This document shows, piece after piece, positions 19,725-28,612 of a stretch of DNA of 64,000 bases. The DNA is from Sulfurovum xiamenensis. GTDB lineage: Bacteria > Campylobacterota > Campylobacteria > Campylobacterales > Sulfurovaceae. The notes under the pieces are model-generated. The model was not told the DNA's origin and did not search any database. It worked only from the letters and a program-made list of their open reading frames with translations. A program made the position numbers and the translations under genes. Where the stretch lies: positions 20,829-84,828 of the forward strand of contig NZ_JAQIBC010000007.1 in assembly GCF_030347995.1 (NCBI RefSeq). The letters run 5' to 3'. How positions within the stretch are numbered: position 1 is the stretch's first letter; every line of letters begins with the position of its first letter.

Positions 19725-20288
19725 CTAAAGTTCCCTGACTCCTCTAGCTACATCTTCTTCCAGCTGTGCAAATGCTCTGTCCATAGCATCTACTATACTG
19801 CCAGCATCCATACTTGTTGGGAAAGTTGTACTAAATAATTTAAGTACCCTTTTGTCTGTTTTCATATCTCTTGCTTCCCAGCTTGCATCAAGATAAACCG
19901 TACCTTCTTGGGCAATAAAACGTGATACTTGCACGTTTATTTTGATGTCGGGCTGACCATCAACACCCCAAGGATATGGGTACACACCGGGTTGTTTGAA
20001 CTTTTTTTGCAAAAAGGAGATCAGTCTGCTTGTCAATCCGGCATCCATATCTTCGGCCCATGCTGAGCCCCCTAAAAATATAACATGGTTTGATGATTTG
20101 GCAACAGCGATCTCTCTTTTAAAAAGATACTTGGGTACCTTCACTTTCTCAACCCCTATTATTTGAGACTTGTAAGGATAACTCTCTTTAGGTTGTGAAG
20201 CTGTTGAAAGGACATAATAGTTATTCAAGGCACAGCCACTTACTATCAATAGAGCCCACACTGTTAATAATAGTTTAATTTTGATCAT
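19725..20288 (-). CDS. pqiC: PqiC-like outer-membrane lipoprotein
   Basis: 187 aa. The signal peptide ends in the lipobox VSGC, giving a lipidated Cys at about residue 19. The body matches the ABC-type transport auxiliary lipoprotein (PqiC/YmbA) domain: NYYVLS near the start, VKVPKYLFKREIAV, and W-rich strands. In E. coli PqiC forms a ring in the outer membrane that docks the PqiB tunnel for lipid transport. Last gene of the pqi operon; its start overlaps the end of pqiB. Confidence 0.85.
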   Translation of the reverse strand: MIKIKLLLTVWALLIVSGCALNNYYVLSTASQPKESYPYKSQIIGVEKVKVPKYLFKREIAVAKSSNHVIFLGGSAWAEDMDAGLTSRLISFLQKKFKQPGVYPYPWGVDGQPDIKINVQVSRFIAQEGTVYLDASWEARDMKTDKRVLKLFSTTFPTSMDAGSIVDAMDRAFAQLEEDVARGVREL

Positions 20289-21880
20289 TATTTATCTCCA
20301 AAAATAAGTGAATTTGGTTTACGGTTCATCAGTTTAAGGAACTCCTCCATCTCTTGAGATGTTTCTGTCACCTCTTTAAGTGTTTGAGAAATTTGATGTG
20401 TTAAGAGAGAATTACTGTCATACCCTTTGAGTACTTTTTTAGCTGTACGGAGTGTTGTTGTCAACTCTTTCATGGCTTTATTCATCTCATCTGGCATCGT
20501 TTTAAAGTTTTTTGCCTCTGTCATTGCATGGAGATTGTTCACAGTCTTTTGTAGGTCTGCTACTATTATCTGTAAAGGCTCTGCACTCTCATCAACCACT
20601 TTATTTAAAGAAGCAACCAGTTTTTCAACTCCATCGATTATGCCTCTTGTATCATTAGGGACAGAAGGAAGACGTACAAAATGCTCTCCATGTATAATAC
20701 TTCTTTTCGTAGTGTTCGTATCAAAGACCAAGTCAACAAAAAGTGTACCTGTAAAAGGGTCTGCAGAAGATATTTTTGCACTTAAACCCTCTTCTAAAGC
20801 TTGATAGAATTTTTGTTGGCAACTTGTTACATCATCATGCTTTGAAGCAAATGAGGAGAGATCTATATCAACAAGGATCTGCCCCAGTATCTTATGTGAC
20901 TGCATATTATAGGAAAGTCTAATATCTTTTACACGTCCTACTTCATACCCTTCATACTGTACCAATGCACCTTTTTTGAGTTTAGCGATGGAATCCTCAG
21001 TCAAAATTTCAAAGGTATTGATAAAATCTCCACCTTTTCCTATCACCTGTCCTTCTGCCAGATTAGCATTTTTGTAAAGACGGAAAACAAATTTTTCAGG
21101 TACCGTGTTAGAAGCATCTTCTCCCGTAGAAGAGAATTCGATACCTCCTTGTACTAAATGCGTCACAGGTGCTACATTAACATCAAGCCTACCGTGAGCC
21201 AGACTCATCTCGACAGCGCTCGTGACCCAGAACTTGGAACTTCTGTGCACATAAGGTACATAAAGTTTGTTGATGAACACTACAAACTCAACACCCTGTC
21301 CATCCAAAGAGATATTGACATGTTCTACCTGACCCGCTTCAATATTTTTAAAATAGACAGGTGTACCTGCTTTGACATTGTAGCTTGAGGGTGCACTAAG
21401 TTGAAAATACATACCATCTTCTGTATACCTATACGCCTGTGTCAAACCATGAAAAAAATTTTTGGTTTCTCCGCCTTTGGCAGAATACATATCGATATAG
21501 GTTCCGGATATCAATGTCTCCAGACCTGAAACACCGGATATACCTACTACAGGCTTAACGATCCAGAATTTTGCATGGGTATTAAGATACGGGGTAGCAG
21601 ATTTTTCCATTCTTGCGATCACCGTCACACCTTCACCCTCTTCTTGCAATACGATCTTTTTTACTGTACCTATAGGTACATTTCTGTATTTAATTTGACT
21701 CTGTCCTGCATGCAATCCTGCATTTTCTGGAAAAACAATTTCTATTTCAGGTCCGAGTTCAGCAAAATACTGGTAGGCCAACCATCCAGCTATAATAAAT
21801 GCGATAAATGGCACGATCCATATGGAGGTAATAAGGTTGAATTTACTTGATTCTTCTATTGTAGGTCGCTGTGTTGACAT
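20288..21880 (-). CDS. pqiB: PqiB, MCE-domain lipid-transport tunnel protein
   Basis: 530 aa. One N-terminal membrane anchor (IWIVPFIAFIIAGWLAY) is followed by three MCE/MlaD domains (first: IEIVFPENAGLHAGQSQIKYRNVPIGTV) and a C-terminal helical region (about 440-530) that would form the coiled-coil needle. Spans the periplasm between PqiA in the inner membrane and PqiC in the outer membrane. Same length class and domain count as E. coli PqiB. Confidence 0.93.
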   Translation of the reverse strand: MSTQRPTIEESSKFNLITSIWIVPFIAFIIAGWLAYQYFAELGPEIEIVFPENAGLHAGQSQIKYRNVPIGTVKKIVLQEEGEGVTVIARMEKSATPYLNTHAKFWIVKPVVGISGVSGLETLISGTYIDMYSAKGGETKNFFHGLTQAYRYTEDGMYFQLSAPSSYNVKAGTPVYFKNIEAGQVEHVNISLDGQGVEFVVFINKLYVPYVHRSSKFWVTSAVEMSLAHGRLDVNVAPVTHLVQGGIEFSSTGEDASNTVPEKFVFRLYKNANLAEGQVIGKGGDFINTFEILTEDSIAKLKKGALVQYEGYEVGRVKDIRLSYNMQSHKILGQILVDIDLSSFASKHDDVTSCQQKFYQALEEGLSAKISSADPFTGTLFVDLVFDTNTTKRSIIHGEHFVRLPSVPNDTRGIIDGVEKLVASLNKVVDESAEPLQIIVADLQKTVNNLHAMTEAKNFKTMPDEMNKAMKELTTTLRTAKKVLKGYDSNSLLTHQISQTLKEVTETSQEMEEFLKLMNRKPNSLIFGDK

Positions 21881-22480
21881 TTATTGATATCCCTTAATTA
21901 GACGTTCATTAAAAGCATGTGCTGCTAAAAGTGTAAAAAATACTGAGAGTGCAAAAGCAGTTGCTGCCATTCCCGCAATGATCTCGATGTTGGCAAGATG
22001 AATGAGTGCTGCAAGTATAGCAACCACAAAAACATCAATCATAGACCATGGACCTATGACCTCTGTCATATAATACAGTTTATGCTTATTGACTTTCTTA
22101 TCTTTCCCTATAGGGTATTTTACACTAATCAACAAATAAATCAAAACAAGAAACTTGAGTACAGGTATCAGGATGGATGCAACAAAGATGATCATAGCGA
22201 TAGGGTAGGAACCATGTTCCCATAGCATGACAACACCGCCCAAGAGTGTATTGCCCTCCTCACTACCAAACTGTTTCGTGATGAGCATAGGATAGATATT
22301 GGCAGGTATATAGGCGATCATAGCAGTGATAAGGTATGCCCAGGATCTTTCTGTACTAAAACGTTTGTGATGATAGATAGCAGAATCACAACGGCGACAC
22401 CGGTTCTCTTTCCCCTTATCTATATTCACAGCCCCGCATATCGGGCATCTTATAAGTTTGTCTTCGTCTATCTCTATCAC
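21881..22480 (-). CDS. pqiA: PqiA-like membrane protein, second half-size subunit
   Basis: 199 aa. A zinc-ribbon-like CPICGAVN...CRRCDSA at residues 12-32 is followed by four membrane helices of the PqiA domain, including IPANIYPML and GPWSMIDVFVVAILAAL. E. coli PqiA holds two such modules in one polypeptide; here they are two genes, and this one corresponds to the C-terminal module by order. Abuts pqiB. Confidence 0.9.
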   Translation of the reverse strand: MIEIDEDKLIRCPICGAVNIDKGKENRCRRCDSAIYHHKRFSTERSWAYLITAMIAYIPANIYPMLITKQFGSEEGNTLLGGVVMLWEHGSYPIAMIIFVASILIPVLKFLVLIYLLISVKYPIGKDKKVNKHKLYYMTEVIGPWSMIDVFVVAILAALIHLANIEIIAGMAATAFALSVFFTLLAAHAFNERLIKGYQ

Positions 22481-23121
22481 TTTGTATCCTCATCCCATAC
22501 GATTCTTTTTCTCAACATCCATAGGTCAAAGAGATGCATACGTTTGACAATATAAAGGTCGATCAGTACAAAAACCATGAGTGCCCAAAATGCAATACCT
22601 ATATGAATTTGTGCATACCCGATCAATTTTACCAGTGCGACGAGTATACTGATCAGAAATATATCGGTCATACTCCAAGGCTTGATATGTGCAAGCAAAA
22701 CAAGAAGTTCTTTGGTTAGCTTCTTACCCCGTTTCATCTTTAAAAGCGTAAAAAGCAGCATATTGATCGTAAAGACCATGAAAGGAAAAATAAAAATAAG
22801 AAAGGTACAAAGGACCCCTACAAAATAAAACCCATATTCAAACAAAGAAAAAATCGTTTTAGGGACCGTAATGAACTGTCCATGCCCCAGTATCTCTATC
22901 TGTACCAAAGGAAAGACATTGGCCAATAAAAAAAACACAAGGCCCGTGATACTCAATGCCAGACCATGATCAATCAGTTTACTGTCATATCTGTAGAGTA
23001 CTGCCCCGCATGATGAACAGCATGCCTTCGTACCATCTTTCAGAGGTAACGCTTCATGCAGTGTAAAACATTGCTCACAGAGGATAAGGTTATCAAGTGC
23101 ATCTTCATTTTCAAGTTTCAT
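22477..23121 (-). CDS. pqiA: PqiA-like membrane protein, first half-size subunit
   Basis: 214 aa. CEQCFTLHEALPL...CCSSCGAVL (Cys at about 15, 18, 34, 37) is the ribbon, followed by four helices with LANVFPLVQIEILG and KPWSMTDIFLISILVALVKL, the paired PqiA signatures. First gene of the operon. The ATG at 23121 has no ribosome site, and a TATAAT on the minus strand ends only about 7 nt before it, so the mRNA may be leaderless. It overlaps the next gene by 4 nt. Confidence 0.9.
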   Translation of the reverse strand: MKLENEDALDNLILCEQCFTLHEALPLKDGTKACCSSCGAVLYRYDSKLIDHGLALSITGLVFFLLANVFPLVQIEILGHGQFITVPKTIFSLFEYGFYFVGVLCTFLIFIFPFMVFTINMLLFTLLKMKRGKKLTKELLVLLAHIKPWSMTDIFLISILVALVKLIGYAQIHIGIAFWALMVFVLIDLYIVKRMHLFDLWMLRKRIVWDEDTK

Positions 23122-23137
23122 AGCTATAATTATAGCT
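23122..23137. promoter_or_regulatory. Palindromic divergent promoter between pqiA and the lipid-kinase gene
   Basis: AGCTATAATTATAGCT is a perfect 16-bp palindrome with a TATAAT on each strand (23125-23130 on +; 23134-23129 on -). It fills most of the 35-nt gap, so the two transcription units share overlapping -10 boxes. Only one polymerase could bind at a time. Confidence 0.6.
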
Positions 23138-23156
23138 GATATAACTAAGGACCATA

Positions 23157-23837
23157 ATGCGTATTCTCTCTATAGGTAAAACACTACAACATGACAAACT
23201 CGATATAGTATCTATAGAAGGGGTATCCTTACATACACTGCCAGATATAGAAGCATTTGACTATATCATCATCTCTGGTGGTGATGGTACGATCAGGCGT
23301 GTCATCAAACAACTTCATACGATGACATACTCGGCACATTTCATACTCAATCCTATAGGCTCATTTAATGTGGTTGCAAAACTGCACAAAGTACCAAAGC
23401 TCCAAACCTTGCTCGATGCTTTGGGCAATAATGAGACCCTCCCAACACAAAAACACCCTTACTTTACTCTCAATGAGGAAATCTTTCTTTTCTCTGCAGG
23501 AAATATGGGTGACCTTCAGCATATCTTCCTTGCTGAAACACTGCGTTTTGGGCTGATTAAAAACAACATGGGGAAATATCTGCTTGCTTTTCTTTTCTTA
23601 CTACCCCTACACCTCATCATGACACCCTTTATGCTAATGAGTTCGAACCGTTTTTTCATCTTCACCCCTGCATCGTTCATCAAAAAATTCGGTAGTTTTT
23701 ACGGAGAGGTCAAAGAGATGACGATCGAACTAGAAGATACCTATAATCATATAGAACTTGATGGTGACATTGTCACAATAGAAGATAATCTTTTACATAT
23801 CAAGCCGGCAGGATATATAAACATACTTACGAAGTAA
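23157..23837 (+). CDS. Diacylglycerol kinase-catalytic-domain protein
   Basis: 226 aa, shorter than YegS/DgkB (about 290-300). IISGGDGTIRRVI (about residues 41-53) is the nucleotide-binding GGDGT motif and LNPIGSFNVVAKL corresponds to the PxGTxND substrate segment, here changed to GSFN. Probably phosphorylates a lipid or sphingoid-like substrate at the membrane. A hydrophobic stretch FLFLLPLHLIMTPFML is unusual. It is divergent from the pqi operon. AAGGA precedes the ATG; the 3' end overlaps the convergent helicase by 11 nt. Confidence 0.8.
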   Translation: MRILSIGKTLQHDKLDIVSIEGVSLHTLPDIEAFDYIIISGGDGTIRRVIKQLHTMTYSAHFILNPIGSFNVVAKLHKVPKLQTLLDALGNNETLPTQKHPYFTLNEEIFLFSAGNMGDLQHIFLAETLRFGLIKNNMGKYLLAFLFLLPLHLIMTPFMLMSSNRFFIFTPASFIKKFGSFYGEVKEMTIELEDTYNHIELDGDIVTIEDNLLHIKPAGYINILTK

Positions 23838-25113
23838 CAAGATTCTCATAATACTCTACAACACGTCTATCCACATTAATCACACGTTTCAGATACTGTG
23901 TCAGATCTCCTCTGTTAAAATCTATTTTCAGATGTTTAGGGTTGATCGCACGTGATATAGCCACATAGAATTGACTGGGTGCGAAGATATTGTCCACGTT
24001 ACAGACAAGGTTGTCTATACTCATCCCCTGGCTTTTGTGTATCGTCACGGCATAGGCCAGCTTCAGAGGAAATTGTGAAAGTGTGGCAAGTGACATGGTC
24101 TCAACGCTACCATCATCTTTCACCAGCATATCAACCAGATCAAAATCATGTCTCTCGACACGTACGAATTCATCTTCTTTCTCTACGATGAGATGGTCCT
24201 CTTCTATCTTTCTGAGGATCCCTCTCTCTCCATTGACGAACTTTCCCCATTTGTTCACGGTAAAAAGGATGGGAACCCCCTCTTTGAGGGTTAAATGTTC
24301 GGAGATAGGCAGCATATTTTTCCAGCCTGTCAGTTTTTTTTCATGGACTGATCCGAACATCTCTATGTTTGCAAAGAGTATGGTCTCTTCGGTATCAAGT
24401 TCATTGATCTTTGCTCGATTGGTCTGTTCCACTTCTAGGTTACGACCAAAAAGATAGGTCGGGTCTTTCTCCAACCCTTCATTGTTCCAGAGTTTTGTCA
24501 TATAATGGATCACTTCCTCATCGCATTGTCCTTTGCGGACCTTGGATAGGATATGTGTGAACTCTGCATCTCTAGTACGTTTCATTTCGATCAGTTCAAT
24601 CACTGTCAGATCGAAACGTTCCCAAGCCAGACTCTCAAATGCATAGAGCTTTTCTCCAAAGACATCAGCTCTATTCTGCTGTTTTTGTACCGGTGGCAAT
24701 TGAAAGAAATCTCCTACAAACAGTACTTTTCCAAGATATCCGTAGTGGTTCAGTCTGTAGGCTATCATATCCATTAGGTCCGTACTCACCATGGAAATTT
24801 CATCGATGATGATAAGATCTGTAGCTTTGAGTACTTTCTTCAGGTCCGAAAGCCGGCTTTTAGCACGTTTGTCTCCTGCAGCCAATTCTTCAAAGTTATT
24901 TGCGATACCGAAAACAAAAAAGCTATGTACCGTAAAACCACCAATATTCACTGCACTCACACCTGTTGAGCCCAAAGAGACGACTTGTTTCCCTCTTTTT
25001 CGGTAGTCAGAGATCACCTCATTGGTAATATAGCTCTTTCCTACCCCTGCACCACCTGTCAAAAAAACATTGGAATGTTTCAGTGCTTCTAATACATCGA
25101 CTTTATCACTCAA
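23827..25113 (-). CDS. PIF1-like SF1 DNA helicase/ATPase
   Basis: 428 aa. Walker A LTGGAGVGKS (about 17-26), Walker B LIIIDEISMVS, GDFFQLPPV (motif III, typical of PIF1/RecD), and AYAVTIHKSQGMS (motif V/VI region) with FYVAISRA near the end. This is the short bacterial PIF1-like form, a 5'-3' helicase family that resolves unusual DNA structures. The upstream RNase T2 gene overlaps its start by 4 nt (ATGA), so the two are coupled. Confidence 0.9.
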   Translation of the reverse strand: MSDKVDVLEALKHSNVFLTGGAGVGKSYITNEVISDYRKRGKQVVSLGSTGVSAVNIGGFTVHSFFVFGIANNFEELAAGDKRAKSRLSDLKKVLKATDLIIIDEISMVSTDLMDMIAYRLNHYGYLGKVLFVGDFFQLPPVQKQQNRADVFGEKLYAFESLAWERFDLTVIELIEMKRTRDAEFTHILSKVRKGQCDEEVIHYMTKLWNNEGLEKDPTYLFGRNLEVEQTNRAKINELDTEETILFANIEMFGSVHEKKLTGWKNMLPISEHLTLKEGVPILFTVNKWGKFVNGERGILRKIEEDHLIVEKEDEFVRVERHDFDLVDMLVKDDGSVETMSLATLSQFPLKLAYAVTIHKSQGMSIDNLVCNVDNIFAPSQFYVAISRAINPKHLKIDFNRGDLTQYLKRVINVDRRVVEYYENLVTS

Positions 25114-26099
25114 AACCCAGCCTTATCTACAAATCCACCCTGACAATGGCTTCGTGTTTGTTTTCCTTGCGTTAAAAGTACACCTAGATCATCACTTCCC
25201 GCTCCTATATGCAACCAAAGTTCCATGATAAGTCCCTTATTACATTTCAGCTCTACGCGTTTTCCAGCACCCAATCCAAAGCTTCTGTCAAACACTGCAC
25301 GTACTTGTTGAAGTGTCACACGTTTGCCTATCTGTTTTTTGAAAAAATCGCCTACCCTGGAAGCATTGACCTGTTCTACCATCTGTATAGCATCTTTATA
25401 ATATCTGTTAGCATCTGTACCGTAACAGGTACCGTGTTTGATCCATTCATGTTTATGCAAACTTGAAGCAACTCCCGGCATCACTTTTTGTAGACCTCCT
25501 TTTATCTCATCATTTAAAGCGATATCTGGAAGTCTGTTCCATTGCTTATGTTTGTCCAACATCACGGTGTGACTCTCCACTCCACAATAGATGTTATGTT
25601 TAGGCTGTGGCCACAACCCATGCAGTACAAAATGTTTTTCACGATACTTAAATCTGCCAAAAGCAAACAGGCTTCTTTGACACTCTTTTTTCACTCTATG
25701 CGTTTCACAAAAAGCATTATGCCAGGAGAGAGTCAAAATGTTTTGTTTTGAGATGTTACTATTATCATATTTTTGAGTTTGATCAAGCCCATCATCGATA
25801 TCAAGAACCTTACTACCTGCTCTTCTAACATTGAGAGGGTTGGTAGAGTCTGAATATTTGTGAAAACAACTGTCATCTACCCATCTCTGTGCAGGCTGCT
25901 CACCTTTCACCACTATGAGATTTTGTCCTTTATAGTGTCTGAGTATCGTATATTTTTTCTCTTTATCCAAATGTACGCCATGGGTATTTTGCGTATGTTT
26001 CATGTTATTAAATGCAGGGCATTCCTGAGTAGGAAACATCTCTTCTCTTGCAAGAAGCGAAACACTGAAAAGCATCAATATAAGGATGAGTTGGTTCAT
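25110..26099 (-). CDS. Exported ribonuclease T2 family protein
   Basis: 329 aa. Signal peptide (1-17). The two catalytic segments of RNase T2 are intact: FVLHGLWPQP (CAS-1 His, about residue 158) and HKHEWIKHGTCYG (CAS-2 His/Glu/Lys/His). Several paired Cys residues fit a periplasmic enzyme. An N-terminal extension of about 120 residues before the RNase domain (with KYTILRHYKGQNLIVVKGEQPAQRWVDDSCF) resembles an SH3-like fold. Would cleave RNA non-specifically via 2',3'-cyclic intermediates. Confidence 0.9.
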   Translation of the reverse strand: MNQLILILMLFSVSLLAREEMFPTQECPAFNNMKHTQNTHGVHLDKEKKYTILRHYKGQNLIVVKGEQPAQRWVDDSCFHKYSDSTNPLNVRRAGSKVLDIDDGLDQTQKYDNSNISKQNILTLSWHNAFCETHRVKKECQRSLFAFGRFKYREKHFVLHGLWPQPKHNIYCGVESHTVMLDKHKQWNRLPDIALNDEIKGGLQKVMPGVASSLHKHEWIKHGTCYGTDANRYYKDAIQMVEQVNASRVGDFFKKQIGKRVTLQQVRAVFDRSFGLGAGKRVELKCNKGLIMELWLHIGAGSDDLGVLLTQGKQTRSHCQGGFVDKAGF

Positions 26100-26173
26100 G
26101 CTATGCTACCCTGAATTTTTTAAAGTATTATACTGTAACAAACTTTTGCCGCTTTCAATCACCTGATCTCCCA

Positions 26174-26674
26174 TCAAACATACAATACTCCAAAAATATC
26201 ACGGTAAGTCAGATAAAGCCTAAGATCAAATTCAAGCTGATGGTATGCCGGTTCTATATGGGTACAAAGTTTATAGAACGCTTTAGTATGTTCTTTCTCT
26301 TTGATATGTGCCAATTCGTGGACCACGATCATCCGCAAAAAAGGCTCAGGGACTTTTTTGAAAATATGTGAGATACGTATCTCGTTTTTGGCCTTGAGCT
26401 TTCCGCCTTGTACACGTGACACAAAGGTATGTGTTCCAAGTGCAGTATGAATATCGCGTATCTTCGTATCATAAAGTACTTTGGAGATAGGTACAGCATT
26501 GCGCATATGGGTGTTTTTAAGTGTCTGTACATAGCTGTAAAGACTTTTATCTGTAGTATATTCATGTATTGTGGGATACTTTGAGAGAAGATACTCGCCG
26601 AGTTTATCCTGATCTATGAGGGTTTGCACCTGGGCTTTTAACTGGCTATCGTAACCATTAAGGTATTTTAACAT
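26174..26674 (-). CDS. YgjP-like metallopeptidase-domain protein
   Basis: 166 aa. VVHELAHIKEKEHTKAFYKLC contains the HExxH zinc motif and the downstream His of the YgjP/WLM-like gluzincins. The N-terminal part is shorter than in YgjP. Predicted cytoplasmic. Single gene, divergent from the CitE-like gene. Confidence 0.82.
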   Translation of the reverse strand: MLKYLNGYDSQLKAQVQTLIDQDKLGEYLLSKYPTIHEYTTDKSLYSYVQTLKNTHMRNAVPISKVLYDTKIRDIHTALGTHTFVSRVQGGKLKAKNEIRISHIFKKVPEPFLRMIVVHELAHIKEKEHTKAFYKLCTHIEPAYHQLEFDLRLYLTYRDIFGVLYV

Positions 26675-26719
26675 GGAGAATTATATCTCTTTTGAGTTAA
26701 TTTTAGATACTATAACAGT

Positions 26720-27616
26720 ATGATATTTGATGATTTAGAGACACTTCCTACAACCTTTGGAAATAAAAGAAAAACCTCTGCCGTAAAACGTACCTACCGT
26801 TCCAACATGATGCTTAATCCACTGAATCTCAAGCATTTAAACCGTATAGACAATCATCCTGCAGATATGATAACCCTCAATCTTGAAGATGCCATTGCTC
26901 CATCACGAAAAAAAGAAGCCCTGCATAACATCGCTCTCTTCCTCTCACATATGGAACACTCTAACTCTTTCATCATTGTACGTACCAACCCTCTAGATGA
27001 AGGTGGGGCAGAAGAGATAACCTTTTTAAATGATTTTGGCTTTGATGCGGTACGTGTCGCAAAAGTAAAAAACCAGACTGAGATAGCTCAGGCACTTACA
27101 CTTCTCAGTGCAGATAAAGAGTTGCATATTTCACTGGAGACAAAAGAAGCCTTTAAGAGCTTAAGTACACTGCGTATAGATGAACGTCTTACTACAGCGA
27201 ACCTGGGTATTTTGGACCTGTTCACCTCTCTTGGATTGCCTCAGTCATTAGTAACGCTGAATAACCCTACTATAGACTACATTCTCTCCAAGTTTTTGGT
27301 CGATGCAAAAACAGCCGGTATACACCCTATCTCATTTATGTTCCAGGAGTACAATAACACAGAAATGTTCAAAGCCTGGTGTGAAAGAGAAAAGATGATG
27401 GGCTTTGAGACCAAGGCATGCATGGGTCCCAAACAAGTGCAGATCGCCAATGAAATATTTCATACAAATCGTGATGAGATAGAAAGGGCTTTGCATATTA
27501 AAGAGGCTTTTGAAACCCATTCCGCACAAGGAATCAACGGATTTATGGATGAGAAATACGGGTTTATTGACGAACCTATCTACCGCGACAGCCTATTGGT
27601 TCTCAATCTTAGCTAA
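26720..27616 (+). CDS. HpcH/HpaI aldolase/citrate lyase beta-like (CitE-like) protein
   Basis: 298 aa. The CitE-type TIM barrel is seen in RSNMMLNPLNLKHL (substrate loop), DMITLNLEDAIAPSRK (the DLEDAV motif, here NLEDAI), IVRTNPLDEGGAEE and the Glu in LHISLETKEA. Family members cleave acyl-CoA thioesters such as citryl- or malyl-CoA, using Mg2+. The DLEDA Asp is Asn here, so activity or substrate may differ. It is upstream of mltB by 9 nt and likely cotranscribed. Confidence 0.8.
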   Translation: MIFDDLETLPTTFGNKRKTSAVKRTYRSNMMLNPLNLKHLNRIDNHPADMITLNLEDAIAPSRKKEALHNIALFLSHMEHSNSFIIVRTNPLDEGGAEEITFLNDFGFDAVRVAKVKNQTEIAQALTLLSADKELHISLETKEAFKSLSTLRIDERLTTANLGILDLFTSLGLPQSLVTLNNPTIDYILSKFLVDAKTAGIHPISFMFQEYNNTEMFKAWCEREKMMGFETKACMGPKQVQIANEIFHTNRDEIERALHIKEAFETHSAQGINGFMDEKYGFIDEPIYRDSLLVLNLS

Positions 27617-27625
27617 GGTGAGAAG

Positions 27626-28612
27626 TTGAGATCTGTTACACTCTTATTATTTACCATACTTTTACCCTATTTCCTGAGTGCAAATGATGACCGTCCACCT
27701 GTTCCATATAATTTTCTAGCCAAAAAAGAGGTCAAAACCTTCATCGACAGGATGGTCAAAAAACATCATTTCACACGCAGCTCTATGATCTCTGTACTCA
27801 AAAGTGCAAAACTTGACCGTGACACACTGGCACGATATACAGGAAAATACAAAGTAGGCAGCACAAATGGCCCTTGGGAACGGTACAAGGCGCATGTACT
27901 GGATCCTGTCACTCTGGACAAAGCCAAAGCCTTTAAAAAAAGATACTATAAAACACTACTAAAAGCAAGTCAAGAGTATCAAGTTGACATGGAGTACATT
28001 GTGGGCTTTATCGGAGTGGAAAGCAAATTTGGAGAATATAGCGGAGACTACAATGTATTAGATGCTTTAACCACCCTTGCCTTTCATAAAAACCGTATGA
28101 AGAAATTTTTCAAGTCCGAGTTGGAACATCTCTTTTTAATGGCCAGAGAACAGAACTATGATATCACGACACTGCAGGGTTCTTTTGCCGGAGCTATGGG
28201 CATGGTACAACAAATGCCTTCGGTCTTCAGAAAGTTTGGTATGGACTATAACCGTGACGGGGAAAAGGACCCGTGGGACCTAGAGGATGCCATTGGGATC
28301 ATTGCAAAATTTATGAAGAAGAACGGTTGGGAAAAAGGAGCCCAGGTCGCAGTGCCGACAAAATTTAAAGGGAAACGCTATACAGCACTCAAAACAAGTC
28401 ACAGACGAACCCTGCCATTAAAGACGATACTAAAGCATGGTATCACGCCTTTAAAGCACTTTAAGGAGCCTAAAGCCTATCTGCTGAAAAACCGTAACCT
28501 TACGCATGATGACATCTGGCTGGGTGCCAAAAACTTCCGTGTACTGACACGTTACAATAATTCAACAAGCTATGGTATGACCATACATCTTATTGCCCAG
28601 GCGGTCAAGTAA
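27626..28612 (+). CDS. mltB: Lytic murein transglycosylase B (MltB-like)
   Basis: 328 aa from a TTG start at 27626 with AAGGTGAGAAG just upstream; no suitable ATG exists earlier. Signal peptide (1-18). FIGVESKFGEYSGDYNVLDALTTLAF is the MltB catalytic segment with the Glu in VES, and GSFAGAMGMVQQMPSVFRKFGMDYNRDGEKDPWD is the second signature. Cleaves the glycan strands of peptidoglycan. No N-terminal lipobox, so it is probably periplasmic and soluble. Confidence 0.92.
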   Translation: MRSVTLLLFTILLPYFLSANDDRPPVPYNFLAKKEVKTFIDRMVKKHHFTRSSMISVLKSAKLDRDTLARYTGKYKVGSTNGPWERYKAHVLDPVTLDKAKAFKKRYYKTLLKASQEYQVDMEYIVGFIGVESKFGEYSGDYNVLDALTTLAFHKNRMKKFFKSELEHLFLMAREQNYDITTLQGSFAGAMGMVQQMPSVFRKFGMDYNRDGEKDPWDLEDAIGIIAKFMKKNGWEKGAQVAVPTKFKGKRYTALKTSHRRTLPLKTILKHGITPLKHFKEPKAYLLKNRNLTHDDIWLGAKNFRVLTRYNNSTSYGMTIHLIAQAVK

